This document shows positions 1 to 7,690 of a stretch of 33,122 nucleotides of DNA, in pieces. Position numbers and translations under genes: made by a program. The stretch is from Streptomyces sp. A012304 (GTDB taxonomy: Bacteria > Actinomycetota > Actinomycetes > Streptomycetales > Streptomycetaceae): contig NZ_BQUN01000100.1 of assembly GCF_026008495.1 (NCBI RefSeq), positions 31,173-64,294 of the forward strand. Reading direction: 5' to 3'. Numbering within the stretch: the stretch's first letter is position 1; every line of letters starts with the position of its first letter. Under the pieces are notes generated by a model that saw only the letters and a program-made list of their open reading frames with translations, did no database searches and had not been told where the DNA came from.

Positions 1-41
1 CTCGGCGCTGAACTCCAGGGGAGGTCCGGCTGCTCCCACGG

Positions 42-713
42 CTAGACCTCGATGCCCGTCAGCCTCGGGCGGACCACGACGAATGCCTGCTTCCTGCACA
101 TCCTGAGCGGGGTCTCGCCGGAGATGATCCGGTCCAGGTAGTCAAGGCGCCGGTGATAGACAATCGTGGTGCTTTCCGTTTCGAGTAGGCCGCGCGCGTC
201 GAGCAGCATGGGCATCTCTGCAATGAAATACCGCATGGCCATCTCGGCCTGCGCGGGCGTGGGTTCACTGCTGCACAGGTGAGGTCGCAGAGCTTGGCCG
301 GCAGGGCGCAGGAAGAGTGCGCGCAGTGCGCTGTCACATGCGATGCCTTCCTCGCACCTCCGCATCGCCGACTGGTAATCCGACCGCGAAGTGAACTCTG
401 AGAGCATGAACTGCCGAAATCGCTCCGCTGGCACGCCCGCCGCGACCCGCGCCCGTGCGACTCGGTTGCGGATGCGTGACGCCGTCGACCGGGTCTTCTT
501 CCACGCCTGCGCGTCGGAGTATCCGAGGGCCAGCCAGGTCTCGACGTCTGCCGCGTCGGGGATGATGACGTCGATGCGGCGGAAAACGTCGGACGACCAG
601 CGCAGCAGCTCGGTGATGCGCTCCTCGGAGAAGTAGCTGTTCCTCAGGGAAATGCCGATCAGGACATGCTCGCCGCGGTCCAGGATCTCGCGGCATCTAG
701 GCGGTGTCGTCAA
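42..713 (-). CDS. tRNA-dependent cyclodipeptide synthase (AlbC-like)
   Basis: 223 residues. Enzymes of this family take two aminoacyl-tRNAs and release a cyclic dipeptide (2,5-diketopiperazine). Seen: GISLRNSYFS near the start, with Ser22 at the place of the acyl-accepting serine (AlbC Ser37) and Asn25 next to it; RYFIAEMP with Tyr162 and Glu166; VYH with Tyr186 and His187. Their spacing matches AlbC Tyr178/Glu182/Tyr202, and Asn25-Tyr186-His187 puts it in the NYH subfamily. The end, QAFVVVRP, also fits AlbC. The only usable start is a TTG at 713: an in-frame stop lies 15 bases upstream and no good ribosome site is visible, so the protein is about 15 residues shorter than AlbC at the N-terminus and may have lost its native start. 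Tailoring genes (oxidase, methyltransferase, P450) would be expected downstream, off the left edge. The product cannot be predicted here. Confidence 0.88.
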   Translation of the reverse strand: MTTPPRCREILDRGEHVLIGISLRNSYFSEERITELLRWSSDVFRRIDVIIPDAADVETWLALGYSDAQAWKKTRSTASRIRNRVARARVAAGVPAERFRQFMLSEFTSRSDYQSAMRRCEEGIACDSALRALFLRPAGQALRPHLCSSEPTPAQAEMAMRYFIAEMPMLLDARGLLETESTTIVYHRRLDYLDRIISGETPLRMCRKQAFVVVRPRLTGIEV

Positions 714-851
714 AGTGCCACGCTCACATCAAGAGCGAGGGTCACGGCTGCTGGTAGAACTGGGCCGTGTCTGCTCCGGAGCCGGCACGGATGACTCTCT
801 TGTCCGGCGGCCCCTCCTCCCTCCGCCCCGGCCTTCACCTTGGAGCCCTCT

Positions 852-1373
852 TTGATCCTGCGGACAAGTAGTGCCACCCGCCCGATATCCCTGCTCCTGT
901 CGACCGCGCTTGCAGCCGCAACGCTCACCGGCTGCGCGCTGCAGGAACTCGCCAGAGACTGCGAGGGGACTGACGACCGGGTGAAGGAGATGGCAGCGCT
1001 CGACATCCTCGACTCCCGGCCCGAGGGGGCCACCATCGCTCGGGGGTTCGAGGAGGTGGACGCCGGCTGCTGGGCGGACAGCGGCGATGTCGTGGTGTAC
1101 GCCAGCCGGACGTACGCCTTCCCCGGCACACGGGCCGACGTGACCGCGTACTACCAGACGGCAGTGGTACGGGACGGATGGATTCCGGACCCCGAAGCCT
1201 TGCCCGGCGAACTGTGCTTCACCAGAGAGGGCATGGCCCTGTGGATCGTCTTCCTCACCGCCGAGCGCCTCGAGGAGGAAGGTCACGGAAGCCGCCCCGA
1301 CCTCACCACCGGGGCTGGCTACTCGGTCAGTATCGACTCGTATGTGGACAGCGGCGCCGAGACGAGTTGCTAG
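852..1373 (+). CDS. secreted lipoprotein of unknown function
   Basis: 173 residues from the TTG at 852, preceded by GGAG at 842-845 with a six-base spacer. A start at the TTG at 840 would add four residues. The N-terminus has basic residues, a hydrophobic stretch (ISLLLSTALAAAT) and the lipobox LTGC, so the cysteine at residue 28 should be lipid-modified and the protein held on the outer face of the membrane. The mature part is acidic with several cysteines and ends SGAETSC. No family recognised. It is divergent from the cyclodipeptide synthase. Its stop codon lies directly against the left side of the IS5-type element, so the natural C-terminus could have been altered by that insertion. Confidence 0.7.
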   Translation: MILRTSSATRPISLLLSTALAAATLTGCALQELARDCEGTDDRVKEMAALDILDSRPEGATIARGFEEVDAGCWADSGDVVVYASRTYAFPGTRADVTAYYQTAVVRDGWIPDPEALPGELCFTREGMALWIVFLTAERLEEEGHGSRPDLTTGAGYSVSIDSYVDSGAETSC

Positions 1374-1400
1374 GTTCCGTCGCCTATGTAATCTCGGCTG

Positions 1401-2248
1401 GTGGATCGTGATCGGGTGATACGACGTCATGAACTGAGGGGTGCCGAGTGGGATTTCGTGCGGCCAATGCTGCCTCGGACGTCGATGGGGCGGCCTCGGC
1501 TGGACGACCGGACGATGCTCAACGGGATCGTGTGGAAGTTCCGGGCCGGGGTGGCCTGGCGAGATGTGCCCGAGCGGTACGGATCCTGGGCCAGCCTGCA
1601 CACCCGCTTCCGCCGCTGGGCGGCGGACGGCACGTTCGACCGGATGCTGCAGACCGCGCAGGCCCGGGCGAATGCAGCTGGAGACATCGACTGGCTGGTG
1701 TCGGTCGACTCCAGCATCGTCCGGGCCCACCAGCACGCAGCCGGGGCCCGAAAAGGGGGCACCGCAGCCCGGCGCTCGGTCGCTCCAGGGGCGGTCTGAC
1801 CAGCAAGATTCATCTGGCCTGCGACGGCCTGGGGCGCCCCCTAGCCCTGGTGGTCACCGGCGGCAACACCAACGACTGCACCCAGTTCATCGCTGTGATG
1901 AAGGCGATACGCGTACCCCGCCTCGGGCCGGGACGGCCGCGTGTCCGGCCCGGCCACGTCATCGGCGACAAGGGCTACAGCTCGAAGGCGATCCGCACCT
2001 GGCTGCGACGCCGGAACATCCCGCACACGATTCCAGAAAGGGCCGACCAGGCCGGCAACCGGGCCCGGCGTGGCAGCCGGGGTGGCCGCCAACCGGCCTT
2101 CGACAAACAGGTCTACAAGCGGCGCAACGTCGTGGAACGGTGCTTCAACCGCTTGAAGCCATGGCGCGGCATCGCCACCCGGTACGACAAGACTGCCGAG
2201 TCATACCAAGCAGCCGTAATCCTCGCCTCACTCCTGATGTGGGCGTGA
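1401..2248 (+). CDS. IS5-family DDE transposase made by -1 frameshift
   Basis: The first frame (1401-1799, GTG start) encodes the N-terminal helical domain and the first catalytic Asp (VSVDSSIVRAHQH). The second frame, one base back, encodes GRSRGGLTSKIHLACDG, TGGNTND, the second Asp in VIGDKGYSS, and the Glu in RRNVVERCFNRLKPWRG, ending at 2248. The two join at the A4G5 run at 1751-1759, where a -1 slip gives a continuous protein of about 281 residues with all three DDE residues. This two-frame layout is usual in the IS427 group of IS5 elements, so the element may be active rather than broken. It cuts and pastes its own DNA as a transposase. GC and codon use match the neighbours. Confidence 0.85.
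1751..1760 (+). other. probable -1 programmed frameshift site
   Basis: The run AAAAGGGGGC sits where the upstream transposase frame (codons CGA AAA GGG GGC) must pass to the -1 frame (AAA AGG GGG CAC). Homopolymer A then G runs allow re-pairing of both tRNAs after a one-base slip. Position and direction match the frameshift windows of IS427-type elements. No stimulatory pseudoknot was worked out. Confidence 0.65.
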
Positions 2249-2265
2249 CACTCTGACGACAACTC

Positions 2266-3132
2266 CTAGCCCTGCACTACGAGCCGGGCCTGGTCGAATC
2301 GGTGGGCGGCGAGGTCTTCGGAGCGGATGAGCCAGTAGAGGGTGCCCTCATCGCCCCAGATCATCTTCGCGTCGCTGTCGCTGCCGAACTGGGCGAGCAG
2401 AACCCAACGTTCGGCTTCCTGGTCCAGCGGTTGGTCGCCCCATGCGTGCATGCCGCCGAGTGTCGCGTTCGCGATCTCGTACTCCACCGGGCCCTGGACG
2501 GGCACGGCGTGGCCGCCGATCTGGTGGTCGATCCGGGTGCGCAGCTGCCCGAAGGAGCGGACGAACGGTTTGAGCTCGGCCGGGGTGTCGCGGGGGTGGG
2601 GCCAGTGCCGGGTGTCGCCGAGCAGGGCTCGCCGGGCCTGGGGCAGCCACAAGTCCGGGGCGCTTTGCCCGGTGCGTGCACTGAGTTCCACACGCGGGAA
2701 TGGCTCCAGGACAGAGGGCGTGTCCGTCGGCAAGACCGGGGTGTTCTCCGGGATGTACAGCACCTGGGCCCCGGCCCAGGTCTCGGGGTCGTCGACGGAC
2801 ACGAAGGCGTCTTCGTCCACCTGACCGTCGAAGTAGAAGAAGAGGAAAGTTCCGTCCTGGGGGAACTTCTCAGCAAGCCCGTCTCGGGACAGTCCAGCAC
2901 ACCGCACCGAAGCGACGAACGACAAGGGCCCGTATCCGGGCCACTCGGGCCAGGCGGCCCCTGCTGGAAGCTCCGGGGCCCCGCCGAGGACGGCCACGAT
3001 CTGCTCATCGGCTTCGGCCCGGCGCAGGCGGGCGCACGGGCGCAGGAGCACTGTCCAGCGCTGAACAAGATCGCCGGGAAGGTGCTCGGCAGCAAGCCGG
3101 GAGTATGGCTCATCAGTCATGGCATCCATCAT
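2266..3132 (-). CDS. DUF1963 (YwqG-like) protein
   Basis: 288 residues from the ATG at 3132 (other in-frame ATGs at 3129 and 3120). The reading frame stays open for about 380 bases further upstream, but that part is low-complexity and unlike the family. Recognisable blocks: PELPAGAAWPEWPGYGPLSFVASV near residue 55, GTFLFFYFDGQVDED, QVLYIPENTPVLP, and near the end HQIGGHAVPVQGP, WVLLAQFGSDSD and GDEGTLYWLIRSEDLAAHRFD. These are hallmarks of DUF1963 proteins, which are cytoplasmic and have no firmly assigned reaction. No signal peptide or membrane segment. The stop codon is right beside the IS5-type element, which lies downstream of it, and the C-terminus looks complete. Confidence 0.8.
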   Translation of the reverse strand: MMDAMTDEPYSRLAAEHLPGDLVQRWTVLLRPCARLRRAEADEQIVAVLGGAPELPAGAAWPEWPGYGPLSFVASVRCAGLSRDGLAEKFPQDGTFLFFYFDGQVDEDAFVSVDDPETWAGAQVLYIPENTPVLPTDTPSVLEPFPRVELSARTGQSAPDLWLPQARRALLGDTRHWPHPRDTPAELKPFVRSFGQLRTRIDHQIGGHAVPVQGPVEYEIANATLGGMHAWGDQPLDQEAERWVLLAQFGSDSDAKMIWGDEGTLYWLIRSEDLAAHRFDQARLVVQG

Positions 3133-3512
3133 TTCCGACCCCACCGACACTCCCCCCGAACCCCGTGACCCCCACCGCAGGATTGCGTAGCCAGTTACGT
3201 GGTTCCACTGAGCCCCCCCCAGCAGACAAGACCCACAGCCCGCCACTACCACCCCCAACCAACCCACAGCTTCCGATTTCGGGGAGCACCTCGCCGGGTG
3301 GAGCCAGATCAACTTCGTCCGTCGTGGAGCTACTTCCGAGTCGTGCGGTGGAGCCCAAAGAATGGGCTCCACCGCACGGAGTCCTTTTCGCTCCACTGGC
3401 CGGCTGGAGGGAGCGCGTATTGGTTGCGGCGTGTCGGCGATGGTTTTGAGGCCTCGGTGTGTCTCGTCGGCACGCCTCCGACAGGGGCGTGGAGTTGCCG
3501 ACCCGACTCGGC
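3133..3512. other. intergenic region without a supported gene
   Basis: It holds the upstream side of the DUF1963 gene, a C-rich stretch at 3212-3280, and the strong hairpin at 3342-3378. No convincing promoter hexamers or coding frame were seen. Confidence 0.5.
3342..3378 (+). terminator. strong 16-bp hairpin, likely transcription terminator
   Basis: A perfect 16-bp inverted repeat (arm starts CGTGCGGTGG) closes a five-base AAGAA loop. A short T run (CCTTTTCG) follows about ten bases later on the + strand. It lies downstream of the minus-strand fragment ending at 3513 and upstream of the DUF1963 gene, so it may insulate that gene. It could also be an inverted-repeat relic of a mobile element, since no gene reads into it on the + strand. 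Confidence 0.5.
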
Positions 3513-3779
3513 TCACACCAGGAAGCCCTCGATCAGCTCGGCCGGGTCGGCGGCCTTGGTCGCCTCCTCCTCCCAGCCTGGGCAGTCCATGTCGAACACG
3601 ACCACGGGCAGCGGGCGGGCGAAGATCCTCTCGATGGTGCCGCTCGCATGGAGGTAACGGGCAAGGTCGACAACGGCGTCGTGGAAGTGGAGTTGGAGGA
3701 GGCCGGACTTGGCGCGGAGCTCATCGTCCTCCAGCATCCGCCGCAGCGTGCTGACCGTCTGGCACTGGACACCCGGCAT
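3513..3779 (-). pseudogene. C-terminal fragment of an unrecognised protein
   Basis: An 88-residue frame with balanced composition (LLQLHFHDAVVDLARYLH, then PVVVFDMDCPGWEEEA, ending AELIEGFLV). It reads like the end of a longer soluble protein. The frame stays open further upstream, but that part is antisense to an integrase remnant that starts at almost the same base (3778), so the true gene was probably cut there. No family recognised. No ribosome site stands before the ATG at 3779. Confidence is for a coding remnant only. Confidence 0.45.
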
Positions 3780-3956
3780 GATCGAGGAATGGATCAGCGA
3801 GGTGCGGCCTGGGACGCGGCACTCGCCAAGCCGGGCCCTCTGGCCGTCCGAGCGAGGCCCGCGAATCGGGGTCCAGCGGCTGGACTCCCGCTTCGCCGCC
3901 TACCGTGACGCCGCCGGCCTGGACCCCGCACTGGGGTTCAACTCGCTACGCCACGG
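3778..3956 (+). pseudogene. tyrosine integrase fragment
   Basis: The frame reads IEEWISEVRPG, ALWPSERGPRIGVQRLDSRF, AAYRDAAGLDPALGFNSLRH. This matches the stretch of actinobacterial XerD/phage-type recombinases that leads into the catalytic HxLRH box. The sequence stops being integrase-like right after SLRH and passes, in another frame, into Rhs coding sequence. About 60 residues remain; the N-terminal domain, first Arg and nucleophilic Tyr are missing, so it is inactive. Confidence 0.6.
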
Positions 3957-4816
3957 CAGGCGTCACCGGCAGCAAACTAAAATTTCTCGCCGCCGACCAC
4001 CACGGCACCTCCAGCCTCGCCCTCGACGCCACCACCCTGGCGTTCACCAAGCGCTACACCACCCCCTTCGGGACCGACCGCGGCACGCCGCTGTACTGGC
4101 CCTGGCCCGACGACAAGGGCTTCCTCGGCAAGACACGGGACACCACCACCGGCCTGACCCATATCGGCGCCCGCCTCGGGGGTGGCGGCTTCGGCGCCGT
4201 GTTCGAGGCGGAGGACACCGCCGGTGAGAAGGCGGCGGTGAAGCTCGTGCCGAAGGCGCCGGGCACCGAGCGCGAGATGCTCTTCATTGATCTGGACGGC
4301 GTCCGTAACGTGGTGCCGGTCATCGACAGCGGCGAGCACGAGGACCAGTGGGTGCTGGTGATGCCCCGTGCCAAGAAGTCCCTGCGCGACCACCTCCAGG
4401 AGCACGGCCGACTGTCCCTCAACGAGGCGGTCGCCGTCCTGTCCGACGTCGCCGAAGCACTCGCCGACCTCAAGGACCGCGAGATCGTGCACCGCGACCT
4501 CAAGCCGGAGAACATCCTGCTGTTCGGTGGCCGCTGGTGCCTGGCCGACTTCGGCATCGCCCGCTACGCCGAAGCCACCACCGTGAAGCACACCTTCAAG
4601 TTCCACGGCACCTTCGCGTACATGGCCCCTGAAAGCTGGAACAACCAGCGGGCCACCAGCGCCAGCGACATCTACGCCCTGGGCGTTCTGGCCTACGCGC
4701 TTCTGGAGGGCACCCCGCCCTTCACGGGACCGTACGAGCACGACTTCCAGGATCAGCACCTGCACGGAGCGCTGCCGCCCCTCACCACCGCTCCGCCTCT
4801 CCTGGCCGCGCTATGA
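3905..4816 (+). CDS. chimeric ORF: Rhs-core fragment fused to a Ser/Thr protein kinase domain
   Basis: 303 residues from a GTG at 3905. Residues ~20-88 are Rhs/YD-repeat core (FLAADHHGTSSLALDATT, KRYTTPFG, WPDDKGFLGK, TTTGLTHIGAR), normally just before the variable toxin tip. At IGAR the frame passes without a break into a Hanks-type kinase: glycine loop GGGGFGAVF (92-100), Lys113 in AAVKLV, HRDLKPEN (196-203), DFG (215-217), APE (241-243) and SDIYALGVLAYALLEG. All catalytic residues are present. The last subdomain is missing: the protein ends APPLLAAL at a stop overlapping the next start (ATGA). Rhs and kinase normally have nothing to do with each other, so the fusion probably arose by recombination at a short shared sequence. 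Whether the product is made or folds is unknown. Confidence 0.75.
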   Translation: MTPPAWTPHWGSTRYATAGVTGSKLKFLAADHHGTSSLALDATTLAFTKRYTTPFGTDRGTPLYWPWPDDKGFLGKTRDTTTGLTHIGARLGGGGFGAVFEAEDTAGEKAAVKLVPKAPGTEREMLFIDLDGVRNVVPVIDSGEHEDQWVLVMPRAKKSLRDHLQEHGRLSLNEAVAVLSDVAEALADLKDREIVHRDLKPENILLFGGRWCLADFGIARYAEATTVKHTFKFHGTFAYMAPESWNNQRATSASDIYALGVLAYALLEGTPPFTGPYEHDFQDQHLHGALPPLTTAPPLLAAL

Positions 4817-5154
4817 CGACCTCCCGCGAACAGCGGCCCCAAGCCGACGGAACGCGTGACGCTGCGGTGGCCCGTCTTGAGCAGGAGAACGCCCAGCTGC
4901 GGCATGCGGTCGACTCCCACGCGACGGTCGACCAGGCCATCGGTGTCCTCGTCGCGACCCACCGGCTCCCGCCGGCGGCCGGGTTTGAGGTGCTGCGCGA
5001 GGCCTCCCAGCACACCAACATCAAACTACACACGGTCGCGAAAAACCTGATCGCCTGGGCGCTGGGGCGGCCGCTGCGGGAGCCGGTGGGCCAGGCGGTT
5101 TCGTCGACGGTGAGCGCCCAGGAGAGCTTGATGGGCACCCAGGAGGTGAGGTAG
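4813..5154 (+). CDS. ANTAR-domain protein, C-terminus replaced
   Basis: 113 residues, with its start overlapping the kinase stop (ATGA). A short coiled segment (VARLEQENAQLRHAV) leads into an ANTAR domain (about residues 33-82: ATVDQAIGVLVATHR, GFEVLREASQHTN, KLHTVAKNLI). ANTAR domains bind paired hairpins in RNA and act as antiterminators in actinobacteria and other bacteria. After ALGRPLRE (about residue 90) the sequence turns into antisense of the HNH nuclease gene, so the last ~20 residues are not native. The RNA-binding domain itself looks whole. The 4-base overlap suggests translational coupling with the kinase chimera. Confidence 0.65.
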   Translation: MTTSREQRPQADGTRDAAVARLEQENAQLRHAVDSHATVDQAIGVLVATHRLPPAAGFEVLREASQHTNIKLHTVAKNLIAWALGRPLREPVGQAVSSTVSAQESLMGTQEVR

Positions 5155-5739
5155 CGGCAGTGTGCGGCTTCGATCGGCAGCCATGCGGCGACGTCCTGGT
5201 CGGACTTCTGCCGGTTGGAGCGCTGGCTGACGGCCTCCAGGTGGCGTGGGTCGTCCAGGTAGTTGGCGTAGGCGACGCGCTTGTCGCGCGTCCAGAAGCG
5301 CGCTCCGGAGTTCCAGGCTTCGGCGAGCGGTACGACGTGGTCGATGTCGGTGGCATGACGGTCTGGTCCTCGTACCAGGAGTACCAGCTGCCGCCGGTCA
5401 GGGTGCAGCGTCCGGTCCTGGTCGGCGGGGTGACGGCTTCGTCGAGCAGGACCTCGGCTCGGGTGCTGCATCCGTCGCGGTCGGCGTCGGTCCAGCCGGA
5501 TCCGAACTCGCGCTCGCGGTCGTAGCCGGTGCGGTCATCGACAGCGACGTCCAGTTGGGCGATCGCCTCGCGCAGCGGCAGCGTGACGTCGGCCGCGCCC
5601 GCGACCGCGGCGGCGCGGACGGCGACGCCTTCTGCTGCGGGGCGGCGGCCGTGGCCCACGGGGCGGAGAAGCCGGCGAACACCGCTGCGGCTGTTGCCGC
5701 GAGGCACACCGCGCGGACACTTCTGGACATCTTGCTCAT
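5093..5739 (-). pseudogene. secreted HNH endonuclease (DUF1524-like), frameshifted and truncated
   Basis: Starts well: ATG at 5739 behind GGGAGAAATCC, with a signal peptide (KMSRSVRAVCLAATAAAVFAG, then ATA). The homology then moves through three frames: AADVTLPLREAIAQLDVAV and WTDADRDGCSTRAEVLLDEA in a second frame (from about 5640), and DIDHVVPLAEAW, ANYLDDPRHLEAVSQRSNRQKSDQDVAAWLP in a third (from about 5370). The last blocks carry the His/Asn/His nuclease motif. The reading frame runs into the ANTAR gene after KLSWALTVDET (about 5093), so the extreme C-terminus is lost too. Two frameshifts plus truncation make it a pseudogene, unless the indels are sequencing errors. The intact family members are secreted nucleases. 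Confidence 0.75.
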
Positions 5740-6135
5740 GGATTTCTCCCGCTATCAGGTTCGGTTGCTCCCTTCTGGACAGCGGGAGGGGCACAGCCGT
5801 CTCTCCGCCTTCGATCGTGGTGAAACCCCACGTATGAGGGAGGCGGCAGCAGTCGCAACCGGTGCCGCACCCGTCGTGCGCCACCGTGACCATCGCCCCA
5901 CCCGGCCGCTCTCTACCGGGAACCGTCCGTGGCACGGAACGTGTACTCCCACCGGCGAGGCATGGGCTTTCGTGCCCCTGCCCGGCCGAAGGCATGATCG
6001 TTTCTGCGGTGAAGACGCTCACCCGCTCGGGTGAAGACCTCCCCAGCACAGCTGAACCAGGTCTCTTATGTGGCTATCCCTTTCAGGCCCGCGCTTGTGC
6101 GCGGTCTGGGGAAACCAGAGTCCTGGAGGAAGTTC
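5740..6135. other. intergenic region between HNH pseudogene and phosphoesterase gene
   Basis: About 400 bases with no supported gene. It should carry divergent promoters for the two flanking genes. The only clear signals are the ribosome sites at each edge (GGGAG before 5739 on the minus strand; GGAGGA at 6125-6130 on the plus strand). Confidence 0.4.
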
Positions 6136-6705
6136 ATGGCGAGTGGTCAGACGACGAATGCCTTCATCTGCCTGAGGGTTCCTGGAACGCTGGTGGATGC
6201 CCTGGTAGATCTGCAACGAGACTGCCAGGACCGGGTCGATCCGCAGCATCCGGAGCACATCCACATCACTCTGGGTTTCGTCCACGGCGCTGACGAGCGG
6301 AAGCTGGCGGATGTCCGGACCCTCGTCGGGCAGGGGGAGTGGCCGGCACCGGTGGTCCGCTTGACCGGTGAGGTGCGGCACGGCAGCTGGAGCCTGCAGA
6401 AGGATCCGGCTTACCGCTACGACGAGGACGTCGTGCAGAAGACGGAGCAGGTCCGCCTCGGTGTCGAGCACAGTCCCGAACTGGCCCGTATCCAGGAAGA
6501 GATCACGCAAGGTCTGGACATCGTCGAGGACGGCTTCTGGCCCCACGTGACGCTCGGCCTTGCGCGCGAGGACTTCCCGGCCGCGGAGGCCAAAGCCCTC
6601 AAACTCCCCTCGACCAGCGGACCGGCGCCGAGCGTGGACGTGCAAAAGGAGGTGTCACCGGTCGCGTTCACCCTGCTCGCGCGCAGGGAACTCCCCTCAG
6701 CCTGA
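6136..6705 (+). CDS. 2H phosphoesterase / 2'-5' RNA ligase-like protein
   Basis: 189 residues. The ATG at 6136 follows GGAGGA at 6125-6130, which decides the start over an in-frame GTG at 6031. Two HxT motifs define the 2H fold: HIHITLGF (His43, Thr45) and WPHVTLGLA (His137, Thr139), about 94 residues apart as in LigT/CPDase-type enzymes. Members hydrolyse 2',3'-cyclic phosphates or related phosphodiester ends of RNA; the natural substrate here is unknown. No signal peptide, so cytoplasmic. It stands alone between two broken genes. Both motifs are intact and the length is typical, so it is likely functional. Confidence 0.8.
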   Translation: MASGQTTNAFICLRVPGTLVDALVDLQRDCQDRVDPQHPEHIHITLGFVHGADERKLADVRTLVGQGEWPAPVVRLTGEVRHGSWSLQKDPAYRYDEDVVQKTEQVRLGVEHSPELARIQEEITQGLDIVEDGFWPHVTLGLAREDFPAAEAKALKLPSTSGPAPSVDVQKEVSPVAFTLLARRELPSA

Positions 6706-6990
6706 CCACGCGGAACGGACGCAGACACCGGCGCTGCCGCCGTCCTGCCGTTTCTTCCCGGTCCGTGGTGCGGCTGGGGTGAAGACCGGCGACGCGGCGT
6801 GCGGACTCGCGGCGGGCGCCAGGCCACGAATCGGCGCATGACGAGTTCAACCTGGCCCCTCGAACGCGAGCCCGTACCAACCCACCTCGGAGTGGTCCCC
6901 CGGCCGGCCAGGCGTAGCGGATCGTTTCCCCTTCGAGGACCTCATGTGACCTGCGGCAGCAAGCCGCTCTCGCAAGCACAAAGGGGGCAC

Positions 6991-7440
6991 CATGACAGCC
7001 ATCACCAAGATCGTTGCCGTGACCGAAACCTCGGGGTGTGGCAGACGCCGACACCCGCGCGGCGGTCTGGCTGGGCATCGTCGGTCAGGAGTTCCGCTTG
7101 TCCACCGGAAGCGACGACGACTTCGGCCGCGGAGCCGAGACATCCTTCATCCTCGGTGAAGGCGCCAACGTCGAGCACGCCGACCGCAACGATCCGCGCA
7201 AGCCCGCCCTGGACACCGCCGATCTGGACCGCTACCCGGTCTGCGTCCGCATGGAGCCCAAGGGGGACGCGCCTCACTGGTGCCTGGAGGACATCACCGT
7301 CACCGTCAACCCCGGTGCGGGGGAGCACGTCTTCACCAACCCCCACCTGGCGCAACGCCGCGTCGACAGCGGCCGCATCTGGATCGACAACGAGTACGGC
7401 CTGGCTCTGCACCTGCACCGTACCTCCGGCCAAGGCCCCA
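6991..7440 (+). pseudogene. PLAT-like small protein, frameshifted and truncated
   Basis: An ATG at 6991 with AGGGGG a few bases upstream opens MTAITKIVAVTETSG, but near 7037 (run GGGGTGTGG) one base too many shifts the frame. The protein continues from 7038 as VADADTRAAVWLGIVGQEF, DDDFGRGAETSFILGEGANV, VCVRMEPKGDAPHWCLEDIT, GRIWIDNEYGLALHLHRT. The pattern resembles PLAT/LH2-type beta-sandwich domains, which bind lipids or proteins; the assignment is tentative. After about 7440 the frame is antisense to an IS21 transposase piece, so the C-terminus is gone. A start at the GTG at 7038 would avoid the frameshift but has no ribosome site. Confidence 0.5.
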
Positions 7441-7469
7441 ACGGTGCCGTCCAGCGGTCCGTCTCCACC

Positions 7470-7690
7470 GGCCCCGGTAGAAGCCCAGAACCCGCTCGAC
7501 CGCGGCCCGCAGGTTGTCGTAGCGCATGTGCGCCCGCGGGACACCGCCAAGCACCCGGAAGGCATGCACACGGCCTTCGAAGAACGCCTCCTGACCTGCG
7601 GTGGAAAACACCCGGTGCACAGCCTTGCCGGAATACGACAGCCGCAGCGAGAACCCAGTTCCTCCTCACCGCCGGAGCGCCGGGAAACCC
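7470..7690 (-). pseudogene. IS21-family transposase (IstA) fragment
   Basis: The minus strand encodes FSLRLSYSGKAVHRVF, STAGQEAFFEGRVHAFRVLG and GVPRAHMRYDNLRAAVERVL, which is the middle of the IS21 IstA integrase-type transposase around a catalytic Asp. About 65-70 residues remain; both ends are missing. It lies between the truncated PLAT-like gene and a ClpP-like fragment, so an IS21 insertion followed by deletion probably explains both truncations. Confidence 0.7.

Larger units (their letters stand above)
1374..2265 (+). mobile_element. IS5-family insertion sequence (IS427-like group), ends not resolved
   Basis: The element is inferred from a complete two-frame transposase (1401-2248) filling the space between the stop of the lipoprotein gene and the stop of the DUF1963 gene. 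The right side carries GACGACAACTCCTA after the transposase stop, whose reverse complement (TAGGAGTTGTCGTC) is the kind of end expected for this group. On the left only a short GAGTTG at 1366-1371 and a weak GTCG.C match near 1379 could pair with it, so terminal repeats and target duplication could not be fixed. Outer limits are those of the flanking genes. Confidence 0.55.

Noticed and set aside
1366..2265. GAGTTG at 1366-1371 pairing with GAGTTGTCGTC at the right side as terminal repeats of the IS5-type element
   Set aside because: Only six bases match before the sequences diverge; chance level.
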